Under the pieces are notes generated by a model, which searched no databases, had not been told where the DNA came from, and saw only the letters and a program-made list of their open reading frames with translations. A program made the translations under genes and the position numbers. DNA of 64,000 nt, taken from Rhizobacter sp. OV335. GTDB lineage: Bacteria > Pseudomonadota > Gammaproteobacteria > Burkholderiales > Burkholderiaceae_C. The stretch is from positions 186,001 to 250,000 of the forward strand of contig NZ_FRCQ01000001.1 in the NCBI RefSeq assembly GCF_900142965.1, in the 5' to 3' direction. Each line of letters begins with the position of its first letter. Position 1 is the first letter of the stretch. Below, in pieces: positions 24,306 through 32,270 of the stretch.

Positions 24306-25277
24306 ATGCCGGCCATGACCGAGAGACTTCCAGACCGCAGCCTGAGCGATGTCGTGCTCATCGTCGACGATGTGCCCGACAACCTCTCGCTGCTGCATGA
24401 CGCGCTCGACGAGGCGGGCTACACCGTGCTGGTGGCGGTCAACGGCGAGAGCGCGCTGCAGCGTGCGATCCAGGCCGATCCCGACATCGTGCTGCTCGAT
24501 GCGGTGATGCCCGGCATGGACGGCTTCGAGGTGGCGCGCCGGCTGAAGGCGCAGCCCGGCACTTCGCACATTCCGATCATCTTCATGACCGGCCTGACCG
24601 AGACCGAGCACGTGGTGGCCGCCTTCCAGGCCGGCGGCATCGACTACGTCACCAAGCCGATCCGCCCGCAGGAGGTGCTGGCGCGCATGGTGGTGCACAT
24701 GCAGAGTGCGCGGCAGGCGAGGCAGGCCCGCAATGCGCTCGATGCCTTCGGCCACGCGACGATGGCGATCCACGTGACCGAACGGATCGAGAACAGCCGC
24801 GCGGTGTGGCAGACGGCGCTTGCACGCGAGCTGATGCAGCGCTACTTCGAGGCGCCGCCGGCGCACGTGCCGGCCGAGCTGGCGGTGTGGCTGCAGGCGC
24901 AGTCGCAACTGGCGGCCGACGGCCGCGAGCCGACGTCGCTGTCGGTGGTGCGTGGCGAGCGGCAGCTGGTGTTCTCGCTGCAACAGCGCACCAGTGATGA
25001 CGACTGGCTGATCGTGATGCGCGAGGTGTCGGACGCGGCGGCGGTGGATGCGGTGCTGCAGGCCTTCAAGCTGACGCTGCGCGAGGCCGAGGTGCTGTAC
25101 TGGGTCGCGAAGGGCAAGACCAACCGCGACATCGGCGACATCCTCGGCAGCAGCCCGGCGACGGTGAAGAAGCACCTGGAGCATGTGTTCGAGAAGCTCG
25201 GCGTGGAGACGCGCAATGCGGCGGCATCGCTGGCGATCCAGAAGGTGCGGGCGCTGGCGCCCTGGCACGGCGGGTGA
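24306..25277 (+). CDS. Response regulator, REC plus LuxR-type HTH
   Basis: 323 residues. REC domain at about 15-130 with the acidic pair in VLIVDDVPDN, acceptor Asp65 (IVLLDAVMPGMDG), FMTGL and Lys in VTKPIRP. A central linker domain of about 110 residues has no family I recognise. A GerE/LuxR helix-turn-helix follows at about 255-310 (LREAEVLYWVAKGKTNRDI, SPATVKKHLEHVFEKLGV). It binds DNA when phosphorylated. It stands alone between pilY1 and the urea transporter operon; I infer that it takes phosphate from the permease-kinase at 13488 and controls urt and possibly ure. The start is one of two nearby ATGs (24306 or 24315); longer forms start with a TTG and lack a ribosome binding site. Confidence 0.85.
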   Translation: MPAMTERLPDRSLSDVVLIVDDVPDNLSLLHDALDEAGYTVLVAVNGESALQRAIQADPDIVLLDAVMPGMDGFEVARRLKAQPGTSHIPIIFMTGLTETEHVVAAFQAGGIDYVTKPIRPQEVLARMVVHMQSARQARQARNALDAFGHATMAIHVTERIENSRAVWQTALARELMQRYFEAPPAHVPAELAVWLQAQSQLAADGREPTSLSVVRGERQLVFSLQQRTSDDDWLIVMREVSDAAAVDAVLQAFKLTLREAEVLYWVAKGKTNRDIGDILGSSPATVKKHLEHVFEKLGVETRNAAASLAIQKVRALAPWHGG

Positions 25278-25301
25278 TTTTTCTGCGTTGCTTCTGCGGC
25301 G

Positions 25302-25542
25302 GCGCGGCGGGTGAGGGGATGGGCTGGCGGCTCATGCCGGGGCGGTCGGCCCGGGGGCCGACTCCACTGCGAAGATCGGCTTTGGGGATGCATCGGCAAA
25401 CTCCCTCCACTCACTTCGTTCGTTGTGGTCAAACAGTGCCGATGAGTCAGTCCACGAAGCGCGCTGGCGCGCGCCATCCCCAAAGCCGATCTTCTCCGTC
25501 GCCCCAGAAATCGCCCCCAGCCCATCCCCTCACCCGCCGCGC
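25302..25542. repeat. Large nested inverted repeat A
   Basis: The gap 25278-25895 (618 bp) has no gene and is dominated by three palindromic units. Unit A has perfect 26-bp outer arms (25302-25327 with 25517-25542), perfect 20-bp inner arms (25371-25390 with 25475-25494) and an 8-bp core pair (25391-25398 with 25437-25444). Another 8-bp hairpin sits at 25345-25362. The layout resembles a non-autonomous palindromic mobile repeat. I see no transposase. Confidence 0.75.
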
Positions 25543-25563
25543 AGAACCAGCCGCTCTTGTTGA

Positions 25564-25635
25564 GGGGAAAAGACTGAAGTGACCGACGAGCGTGCGGGCG
25601 TTGGCGTGCTCGTCGGTCACTTCAGTCTTTTCCCC
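25564..25635. repeat. Perfect 28-bp inverted repeat B
   Basis: Left arm 25564-25591 and right arm 25608-25635 are exact reverse complements, with a 16-nt loop. The left arm starts GGGGAAAAGACTGAAGTGAC. With the TCTTTTCCCCCC end it could also act as a strong bidirectional terminator. Confidence 0.8.
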
Positions 25636-25658
25636 CCAAACACAGCGCGGCGGTTCCG

Positions 25659-25773
25659 CAAAGGCGCGGGTGGGCAGGGTGTGGAGCGCCAATCAGGGCG
25701 GGGCAGTCATTGCCCCGCCAGGGGCGATGACCGCACCGTCCGGCGCGCCACACCCTGCCCACCCGCGCCTTTG
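25659..25773. repeat. Nested inverted repeat C
   Basis: Outer arms of 26 bp (25659-25684 with 25748-25773) are exact reverse complements, extended inward by 5 bp after one mismatch. A central 9-bp hairpin with a 5-nt loop lies at 25697-25719. It ends 122 bp before urtA. The last 120 bp before urtA show no clear promoter or riboswitch. Confidence 0.78.
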
Positions 25774-25895
25774 CACGCGCAAAAGCGCCCTACGCCATCT
25801 GTCGTATTCCTCGATCCGGCCCCGCTCCGTAACCTGCGTCCGTCCGTCCCCCGCCACGGAGGGACGCGAGACACAACCCACAGGAGCGTTCGTCC

Positions 25896-27170
25896 ATGAA
25901 GTCATCCCGCCGCAATTTCGCCGCGTCGCTGAGCGCCGTGTCGCTCGGCGTCGCCGCCCTCGGCCTGCCGCTGTTCGCGCAGGCCGCCGACACCATCAAG
26001 GTCGGCATCCTGCACTCGCTGTCGGGCACGATGGCGATCTCGGAGACCGTGCTGAAGGACACGGCCCTGATGACGATCGCGGAGATCAACGCCAAGGGCG
26101 GCGTGCTCGGCAAGCAGCTCGAACCGGTGGTCGTCGACCCGGCCTCCAACTGGCCGCTGTTCGCCGAGAAGGCCAAGCAGCTGATCAGCCAGGACAAGGT
26201 CGCCGTGATGTTCGGCTGCTGGACCAGCGTGTCGCGCAAGTCGGTGCTGCCGGTCGTCGAGGAACTCAACGGCCTGCTGTTCTACCCGGTGCAGTACGAA
26301 GGTGAAGAGCTCAGCAAGAATGTCTTCTACACCGGCGCGGCGCCCAACCAGCAAGCGATTCCGGCGGTCGAGTACCTGATGAGCAAGGCCGGCGGCGGCG
26401 CCAAGCGCTTCGTGCTGCTCGGCACCGACTACGTCTACCCGCGCACCACCAACAAGATCCTGCGCGCCTTCCTGAAGAGCAAGGGCGTGAAGGACAGCGA
26501 CATCGACGAGAAGTACACCCCGTTCGGCCACAGCGACTACCAGACCATCGTCGCCGACGTCAAGAAGTTCTCGGCCGGCGGCAAGACCGCCGTCATCTCC
26601 ACGATCAACGGCGATTCGAACGTGCCGTTCTACAAGGAACTGGGCAACCAGGGCCTGAAGGCGACCGACGTGCCGGTGGTGGCCTTCTCGGTCGGCGAAG
26701 AAGAGCTGCGCGGCGTCGACACCAAGCCGCTGGTGGGCCACCTCGCGGCATGGAACTACTTCATGTCGATCAAGAACCCGACCAACGACGCCTTCAAGAA
26801 GCAGTGGGCCGAGTACGCGAAGGCGAAGAACCTGCCGGGCGCCGACAAGCCGCTGACCAACGACCCGATGGAAGCCACCTACATCGGCATCCACATGTGG
26901 GCGCAGGCGGTCAAGAAGGCCGGCAGTACCGACACCGACAAGGTCATCGCCGCAATGGCCGGCCAGACCTTCCCGGCCCCGGGCGGCTTCGTCTCGACGA
27001 TGGACGCGAAGAACCACCACCTGCACAAGCCGGTGTTCATCGGCGAAGTGAAGGCCGACGGCCAGTTCAACGTGGTGTGGAAGACCCCGGCCCCGGTGAA
27101 GGCCAAGCCGTGGAGCCCGTACATCGAAGGCAACGACAAGAAGAAGGACGAGCCGGAAAAGAAGTCGTGA
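25896..27170 (+). CDS. urtA: Urea ABC transporter, substrate-binding protein
   Basis: 424 residues with an N-terminal export signal (MKSSRRNFAASLSAVSLGVA, cleavage after AQA; the SRRNF start hints at Tat). The mature protein is a Leu/Ile/Val-binding-type periplasmic receptor of the UrtA class (VGILHSLSGTMAISE, FGCWTSVSRKSVLPV, NGLLFYPVQYEGEE, GTDYVYPRTTN). It binds urea or a short-chain amide and delivers it to UrtBC. An AGGAG site lies about 9 bp before the ATG. A hairpin after the stop separates it from urtB and probably gives more UrtA than permease. Confidence 0.95.
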   Translation: MKSSRRNFAASLSAVSLGVAALGLPLFAQAADTIKVGILHSLSGTMAISETVLKDTALMTIAEINAKGGVLGKQLEPVVVDPASNWPLFAEKAKQLISQDKVAVMFGCWTSVSRKSVLPVVEELNGLLFYPVQYEGEELSKNVFYTGAAPNQQAIPAVEYLMSKAGGGAKRFVLLGTDYVYPRTTNKILRAFLKSKGVKDSDIDEKYTPFGHSDYQTIVADVKKFSAGGKTAVISTINGDSNVPFYKELGNQGLKATDVPVVAFSVGEEELRGVDTKPLVGHLAAWNYFMSIKNPTNDAFKKQWAEYAKAKNLPGADKPLTNDPMEATYIGIHMWAQAVKKAGSTDTDKVIAAMAGQTFPAPGGFVSTMDAKNHHLHKPVFIGEVKADGQFNVVWKTPAPVKAKPWSPYIEGNDKKKDEPEKKS

Positions 27171-27196
27171 TCGGCTGACCGGTTGATCTGAAAAAC

Positions 27197-27221
27197 GGGC
27201 CACCCATCGAACGGGTGGCCC
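27197..27221 (+). terminator. Intra-operon hairpin between urtA and urtB
   Basis: GGGCCACCC and GGGTGGCCC form a perfect 9-bp stem with a 7-nt loop, followed by CTTGTCG rather than a long T run. Its position after the binding-protein gene fits a partial terminator or an mRNA 3'-end stabiliser. Confidence 0.6.
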
Positions 27222-27252
27222 TTGTCGAATTGAGCAGGACGGATTTCTTTCG

Positions 27253-28854
27253 ATGCTTCCCATGCACGCACAACGCTGGCTGATCGCCTTGCTGCTCGGC
27301 CTGTCGGTCGCGGCGGCCCACGCGCTGACGCCACCGCAGGCGCTGGCGCTCGCGAAGGGCGAGAACGAGGAGCGCATCGCCGCGCTGCAGGCCTCGCTCG
27401 CGCGCGGCGACGACGGGCTCGCCGCCTTCGTGCAGGCGATGCTCGACGACGCGGTGAAGCTCTCGGGCGACCATGTCTTCGTGGTGCGCGGCGACAAGGC
27501 GAACGATGCCTCGACCGGTGCCGACGCGAAGCTGCCCGACGGCGCCGAAGACGTGATCAACAGCAACCAGATGCGCCGCGAGCTCGAAGGCGCGCTGGCT
27601 GCGCTGAAGCTTTTCTCCACCGACCTCGGCGAGCGCCGCGCCGCGATCAAGGCGCTGAAGGAAGAGGCCGACGAAGGCCGCCTGCCGCTGATCGAGAAGG
27701 CGCTCGCCGCCGAGGCCGATGCATCGCTGAAGGAGCAACTGACGCAGGTGCGTGCCGCGATCCTGGTGTCGTCGACCGACACCGGCAAGCGCATGGAAGC
27801 CGCCCGCGCGCTCGCCGGCAGCCTGACGCCGGCCACCAAGACCCTGATCCTGGACCGCCTGAAGCCCGCGGCCGAAGGCGGCGAGACCGAGACCGACATC
27901 CGCAGCCAGCTCGGCATCGCGCTCACCGCGATCGATGCGCGCCTGGCCTGGGGCGAGCGCCTCGGCGTGCTGTTCACCGGCGTCAGCCTGGGCAGCATCC
28001 TGCTGCTCGTTGCACTGGGCCTGGCCATCACCTACGGGCTGATGGGCGTGATCAACATGGCGCACGGCGAGCTGATGATGATCGGCGCCTACGCGACCTA
28101 CGTGGTTCAGAACTTCTTCAAGTCGCACCTGCCGGGCCTGTTCGACGCTTACGTGATCGTCGCGATCCCCGCGTCGTTCCTGGCCGCCGCGCTGGTCGGT
28201 GCGGTGCTCGAGCGCAGCGTGATCCGCTGGCTGTACGGTCGCCCGCTCGAGACGCTGCTCGCCACCTGGGGCATCAGCCTGGTGCTGATGCAGGGCGTGC
28301 GCTCGATCTTCGGCGCGCAGAACGTGCAGGTCGAGAACCCGTCGTGGCTGTCGGGCGGCGTCGAGGTGCTGAGCAACCTGACGCTGCCGTTCAACCGCAT
28401 CGCGATCCTCGCGTTCGCGGTGCTGGTGCTGGCCGGCGTCGCGCTGCTGATCGCGCGCACGCGGCTCGGCCTGTTCGTGCGCGGCGTCACGCAGAACCGC
28501 CGCATGGCCGCCTGCATGGGCGTCAACACCGCGCGCGTCGACACCTATGCGTTCGCGCTCGGCTCCGGCATCGCCGGGCTGGCCGGCTGCGCGCTGTCGC
28601 AGGTCGGCAATGTCGGGCCCGACCTCGGGCAGGGCTACATCGTCGACTCGTTCATGGTGGTGGTGCTCGGCGGCGTCGGCCAGCTGGCCGGCACCGTCTA
28701 CGCGGCGCTCGGCCTGGGCGTGCTGAACAAGCTGCTCGAAGGCTGGCAGGGCGCCGTGCTCGCGAAGATCATGGTGCTGGTCTTCATCGTCATCTTCATC
28801 CAGAAGCGGCCGCAAGGCATCTTCGCGATGAAAGGCCGGAGTGCCGAAGCATGA
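27253..28854 (+). CDS. urtB: Urea ABC transporter, permease UrtB
   Basis: 533 residues. After a signal-like helix (residues 5-23, ending AHA) there is a helical periplasmic region of about 200 residues that is typical of UrtB but absent from LivH. Then come about eight membrane helices of the LivH/branched-chain permease type (ITYGLMGVINMAHGELMMIGAY, GVTQNRRMAACMGVNT, FMVVVLGGVGQLAGTV). It forms the inner-membrane channel with UrtC. The stop overlaps the urtC start (ATGA). Confidence 0.95.
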   Translation: MLPMHAQRWLIALLLGLSVAAAHALTPPQALALAKGENEERIAALQASLARGDDGLAAFVQAMLDDAVKLSGDHVFVVRGDKANDASTGADAKLPDGAEDVINSNQMRRELEGALAALKLFSTDLGERRAAIKALKEEADEGRLPLIEKALAAEADASLKEQLTQVRAAILVSSTDTGKRMEAARALAGSLTPATKTLILDRLKPAAEGGETETDIRSQLGIALTAIDARLAWGERLGVLFTGVSLGSILLLVALGLAITYGLMGVINMAHGELMMIGAYATYVVQNFFKSHLPGLFDAYVIVAIPASFLAAALVGAVLERSVIRWLYGRPLETLLATWGISLVLMQGVRSIFGAQNVQVENPSWLSGGVEVLSNLTLPFNRIAILAFAVLVLAGVALLIARTRLGLFVRGVTQNRRMAACMGVNTARVDTYAFALGSGIAGLAGCALSQVGNVGPDLGQGYIVDSFMVVVLGGVGQLAGTVYAALGLGVLNKLLEGWQGAVLAKIMVLVFIVIFIQKRPQGIFAMKGRSAEA

Positions 28855-29987
28855 GCGCCGTTCTTCCGACACCGTCGCGCCCCGTCGGGCCGTCGACCTC
28901 GCTGCTGTCGATCAAGGCCTGGAGCGGCATCTTCATCGCGCTGGTCGCGGTGCTCGTCGTCGCCCCGGTGCTGAACCTCGCGGTGCCGGCCGGCAACGCG
29001 CTGCACCTGAGCGACTACGCGATCAGCCTGATCGGAAAGATCATGTGCTACGCGATCTGCGCGCTGGCGATGGACCTGATCTGGGGCTACACCGGCATCC
29101 TGTCGCTCGGCCACGGCGTGTTCTTCGCGCTCGGCGGCTACGCGATGGGCATGTACCTGATGCGCCAGATCGGGCGCGATGGCAACTACCAGTCCGACCT
29201 GCCGGACTTCATGGTCTTCCTCGACTGGAAGACGCTGCCGTGGCACTGGGCGGCGAGCGACAGTTTCGCCGCCACGCTGCTGCTGATCGTGGGGGTGCCG
29301 GGGCTGCTCGCGTTCGTGTTCGGCTTCTTCGCGTTCCGCTCGCGCATCAAGGGCGTGTACTTCTCGATCATCACGCAGGCGATGACGTATGCGGCGATGC
29401 TGCTGTTCTTTCGCAACGAGACCGGCTTCGGCGGCAACAACGGCTTCACCGACTTCAAGCGCATCCTCGGCCACCCGATCGCGACGCCGACGATGCGGAT
29501 GACGCTGTTCGTGCTGAGCGGCCTCGCGCTGATCGGCTTCTTCGTGCTGGCCCGCTGGCTGGTGGGCAGCAAGTTCGGCCGCGTGCTGCAGGCGATCCGC
29601 GATGCCGAGAGCCGCGTGATGTTCACCGGCTACGACCCGCTGCGCTACAAGCTCAGCATCTGGGTGATCTCGGCGGTGATGTGCGGCATCGCCGGCGCCT
29701 TGTACGTGCCGCAGGTCGGCATCATCAACCCGGGCGAGATGTCGCCGGCCGCGAGCATCGAGATCGCGATCTGGGCGGCGGTCGGCGGGCGCGGCACGCT
29801 GGTCGGGCCGATCGTCGGCGCGTTCTTCGTCAATGGCGCGAAAAGTTGGTTCACGCAAGCGTTCCCGGAGTTCTGGCTGTACTTCCTCGGCGCGCTGTTC
29901 ATCGCGGTGACGCTGTTCCTGCCGCAAGGCATCGTCGGGCTCGCGCGCAAGTTCGGGCGCGGCGAGAAGAAAGAGGTAAAGGCATGA
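28851..29987 (+). CDS. urtC: Urea ABC transporter, permease UrtC
   Basis: 378 residues of the LivM class with about ten membrane helices (LIGKIMCYAICALAMDLIWG, GYTGILSLGHGVFFALGGY, GKFGRVLQ-type EAA-like loop in SKFGRVLQAIRDAESRVMF). It pairs with UrtB. It starts inside the urtB stop and its own stop overlaps the urtD start, so urtB-C-D are translationally coupled. Confidence 0.95.
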   Translation: MSAVLPTPSRPVGPSTSLLSIKAWSGIFIALVAVLVVAPVLNLAVPAGNALHLSDYAISLIGKIMCYAICALAMDLIWGYTGILSLGHGVFFALGGYAMGMYLMRQIGRDGNYQSDLPDFMVFLDWKTLPWHWAASDSFAATLLLIVGVPGLLAFVFGFFAFRSRIKGVYFSIITQAMTYAAMLLFFRNETGFGGNNGFTDFKRILGHPIATPTMRMTLFVLSGLALIGFFVLARWLVGSKFGRVLQAIRDAESRVMFTGYDPLRYKLSIWVISAVMCGIAGALYVPQVGIINPGEMSPAASIEIAIWAAVGGRGTLVGPIVGAFFVNGAKSWFTQAFPEFWLYFLGALFIAVTLFLPQGIVGLARKFGRGEKKEVKA

Positions 29988-30877
29988 CGCCCGAGCTGAT
30001 GGAAGCCGGCGCCCGCGTGCGCGCGGCCCTGGCGAACAAGGAGCAAGGCGGCACCGGCACCTCGGGCGGCCGCGCGGCGAGCTACGGCCGCGTGGTGCAG
30101 GACGGCGTGCTCGACACCACGCATGGCGCCATCCTGTACCTGGACGACATCACCGTCAGCTTCGACGGCTTCAAGGCGCTGAACGCGCTGTCGCTGAACA
30201 TCAGCGCGGGCGAGCTGCGCTGCATCATCGGGCCGAACGGCGCCGGCAAGACGACGATGATGGACGTCATCACCGGCAAGACGCGGCCCGATGCGGGCAA
30301 GGCCTTCTTCGGCTCGACCATCGACCTGCTGCGGCTGCGCGAGAACGAGATCGCGTCGATCGGCATCGGCCGCAAGTTCCAGAAGCCGACGGTGTTCGAG
30401 CAGCTGACGGTGTTCGAGAACCTCGAGCTCGCGCTGAAGGCCGACCGCGGCGTGCGCTCGTCGATGTTCTTCCGCCTGAACGGCGAGCAGCTCGACCGCA
30501 TCGGCGCGATGCTGGCGCTGATCCACCTGAAGGACGGCGCGCAGCGCGTCGCCGGTCTGCTGTCGCACGGGCAGAAGCAGTGGCTCGAGATCGGCATGCT
30601 GCTGATGCAGGACCCGAAGCTGCTGCTGCTCGACGAGCCGGTGGCCGGCATGACCGATGAAGAGACCGAGCGCACCGCCGAGCTGTTCCTGTCGCTCGAG
30701 GGCAACCACTCGCTGGTGGTGGTCGAGCACGACATGAAGTTCATCGGCGAGCTGACGCAGAACGGGCGCAACGGCAAGAAGGTGACGGTGCTGCACGAGG
30801 GCAGCGTGCTGGCGGAAGGCCCGCTGTCCGACGTGCAGGCCAACGACAAGGTGGTCGAGGTTTATCTTGGGCGCTGA
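29984..30877 (+). CDS. urtD: Urea ABC transporter, ATPase UrtD
   Basis: 297 residues. A polar N-terminal extension of about 48 residues precedes the ABC domain: Walker A GPNGAGKT (83-90), Q-loop in GRKFQKPTVF, signature LSHGQKQ, Walker B LLLLDEPVAGM, switch His in VVVEHDMKF. It powers urea import with UrtE. An AGAGG site lies just before the ATG, which overlaps the urtC stop. Confidence 0.95.
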   Translation: MTPELMEAGARVRAALANKEQGGTGTSGGRAASYGRVVQDGVLDTTHGAILYLDDITVSFDGFKALNALSLNISAGELRCIIGPNGAGKTTMMDVITGKTRPDAGKAFFGSTIDLLRLRENEIASIGIGRKFQKPTVFEQLTVFENLELALKADRGVRSSMFFRLNGEQLDRIGAMLALIHLKDGAQRVAGLLSHGQKQWLEIGMLLMQDPKLLLLDEPVAGMTDEETERTAELFLSLEGNHSLVVVEHDMKFIGELTQNGRNGKKVTVLHEGSVLAEGPLSDVQANDKVVEVYLGR

Positions 30878-30880
30878 ACC

Positions 30881-31573
30881 ATGCTGAAGGTCGAAGGGAT
30901 CAACCAGTACTACGGCGGGTCGCACATCCTGCGCAACCTCGGCTTCGAGGCGAAGCTGGGCGAGGTGACCGTGGTGCTCGGGCGCAACGGCGTCGGCAAG
31001 ACGACGCTGCTGAAGAGCCTGATGGGCGTGGTGCCGGTGAAGACCGGCGGCATCCGGCTCGACGGCCAGGACATCACCCACGACACGCCGTACGAGCGCG
31101 TGCGCAAGGGCGTGGGCTACGTGCCGCAAGGCCGCGAGATCTTCGGCCGGCTGACGGTCGACGAGAACCTGCGCATGGGCCTGGCGTACAAGAGCGGCGG
31201 CACGCCGGTGCCGGCCGAGCTGTTCGAGCTGTTCCCGGTGCTCAAGCAGATGATCAACCGCCGCGGTGGCGACCTGTCGGGCGGCCAGCAGCAGCAGCTC
31301 GCGATCGCGCGTGCGCTGGCGGCCGGGCCGAAGCTGCTGATCCTCGACGAGCCGACCGAGGGCATCCAGCCGAGCATCATCAAGGACATCGGCCGCGTGA
31401 TCCGCATGCTGGCCGACCGCAAGACGATGGCGATCGTGCTGGTGGAGCAGTACTACGATTTCGCGGCCGAGCTCGCCGACCAGTACCTGGTGATGGAGCG
31501 CGGCGAGATCATCCAGCGCGGCCGCGGCCCGAACATGGAAGCCGAGGGCGTGCGGGACCGGATGTCGATCTGA
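30881..31573 (+). CDS. urtE: Urea ABC transporter, ATPase UrtE
   Basis: 230 residues, LivF class: Walker A GRNGVGKT (34-41), signature LSGGQQQQLAIARAL, Walker B LLILDEPTEGI, switch His replaced by Gln in LVEQYYDF, as is usual for UrtE/LivF. Starts 3 bp after urtD. It ends the urt operon, 16 bp from the convergent DUF4276 gene. Confidence 0.95.
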   Translation: MLKVEGINQYYGGSHILRNLGFEAKLGEVTVVLGRNGVGKTTLLKSLMGVVPVKTGGIRLDGQDITHDTPYERVRKGVGYVPQGREIFGRLTVDENLRMGLAYKSGGTPVPAELFELFPVLKQMINRRGGDLSGGQQQQLAIARALAAGPKLLILDEPTEGIQPSIIKDIGRVIRMLADRKTMAIVLVEQYYDFAAELADQYLVMERGEIIQRGRGPNMEAEGVRDRMSI

Positions 31574-31589
31574 ATGCTTCCGTCAGCCT

Positions 31590-32270
31590 TCACGGCTGTG
31601 CCAGGGCTCTGATCCGGGCGAGCCATCCGGCGAAAGAGGCGCACTCCTCTTCCATCTTCGTCAATCCGATCTTCCGGGCCGCAGTGGGCCCGTGCAAGCT
31701 CTTTCGATAGCTCGGGCTTTTCAATGCACGCTCCAGGCGAGCTGCCGGCTTGGTATCGGGGTGATCGTTGATGTGCTCGGGTGAAGCTACGGCCGCACGT
31801 GCCGCGGTCAGCACGGCTTCGGCCTGCTGCCAGGCCGGTTCAACGGTGACCAGGGTTGCAACGTCACTGAACAGCAGGGCTTCGAATTCGTGGGGCTGGA
31901 TATGGGGGATGAAGCGGTCTGGTGCGCATCCGGCCTCGTCCACCACATCCGCATGAAGGGCCTCGGTCAAGATCCTCAGACGCTGCGACAGTTCGGGCGT
32001 TTCCTGCGCAGCTGACATTCCCGGGAAGTCGACATCGAGGTGGTACAGGTCGAACAGCGTGGTGACGACCGGGGCGCTGTTTTGGCGCAGCGTGTTGCGC
32101 AGATGGCGCTTGACACGGGCGTAGCGCAATGCGCCGCCCTTGTGGCCGGGCGATGTCTCGATCATTTCCGGGACCAGGTTCAAGCCCAGATCGTAAAAGG
32201 CCGGCGCCAGCACTTGCAGAATGAACTCTTCCTCGGTCTGCCCTTCGCAGACCACGCAGACGCGCTTCAT
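31590..32270 (-). CDS. DUF4276 protein (TOPRIM-like), partner of the upstream ATPase
   Basis: 226 residues, starting at the ATG inside the upstream ATPase stop (ATGA). The first strand carries VVCEGQTEEEF (Glu9, Glu13, Glu14), like the VEGxTE motif of TOPRIM-fold nucleases. Then come TLFDLYHLDVDFPG with spaced acidic residues and the DUF4276 motif IQPHEFEALLFSD. The C-terminal third is helical and basic. The family is widespread next to RecF-like ATPases and is suspected of defence nuclease activity; no catalysis can be claimed from sequence alone. GC is slightly lower than in the flanking urt genes. It ends the two-gene operon. Confidence 0.8.
   Translation of the reverse strand: MKRVCVVCEGQTEEEFILQVLAPAFYDLGLNLVPEMIETSPGHKGGALRYARVKRHLRNTLRQNSAPVVTTLFDLYHLDVDFPGMSAAQETPELSQRLRILTEALHADVVDEAGCAPDRFIPHIQPHEFEALLFSDVATLVTVEPAWQQAEAVLTAARAAVASPEHINDHPDTKPAARLERALKSPSYRKSLHGPTAARKIGLTKMEEECASFAGWLARIRALAQP

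Noticed and set aside
25774-25895. A guanidine-type riboswitch or RpoN site upstream of urtA
   Set aside because: I could not match the conserved riboswitch blocks, and no GG-N10-GC element of RpoN type with good flanks was seen.
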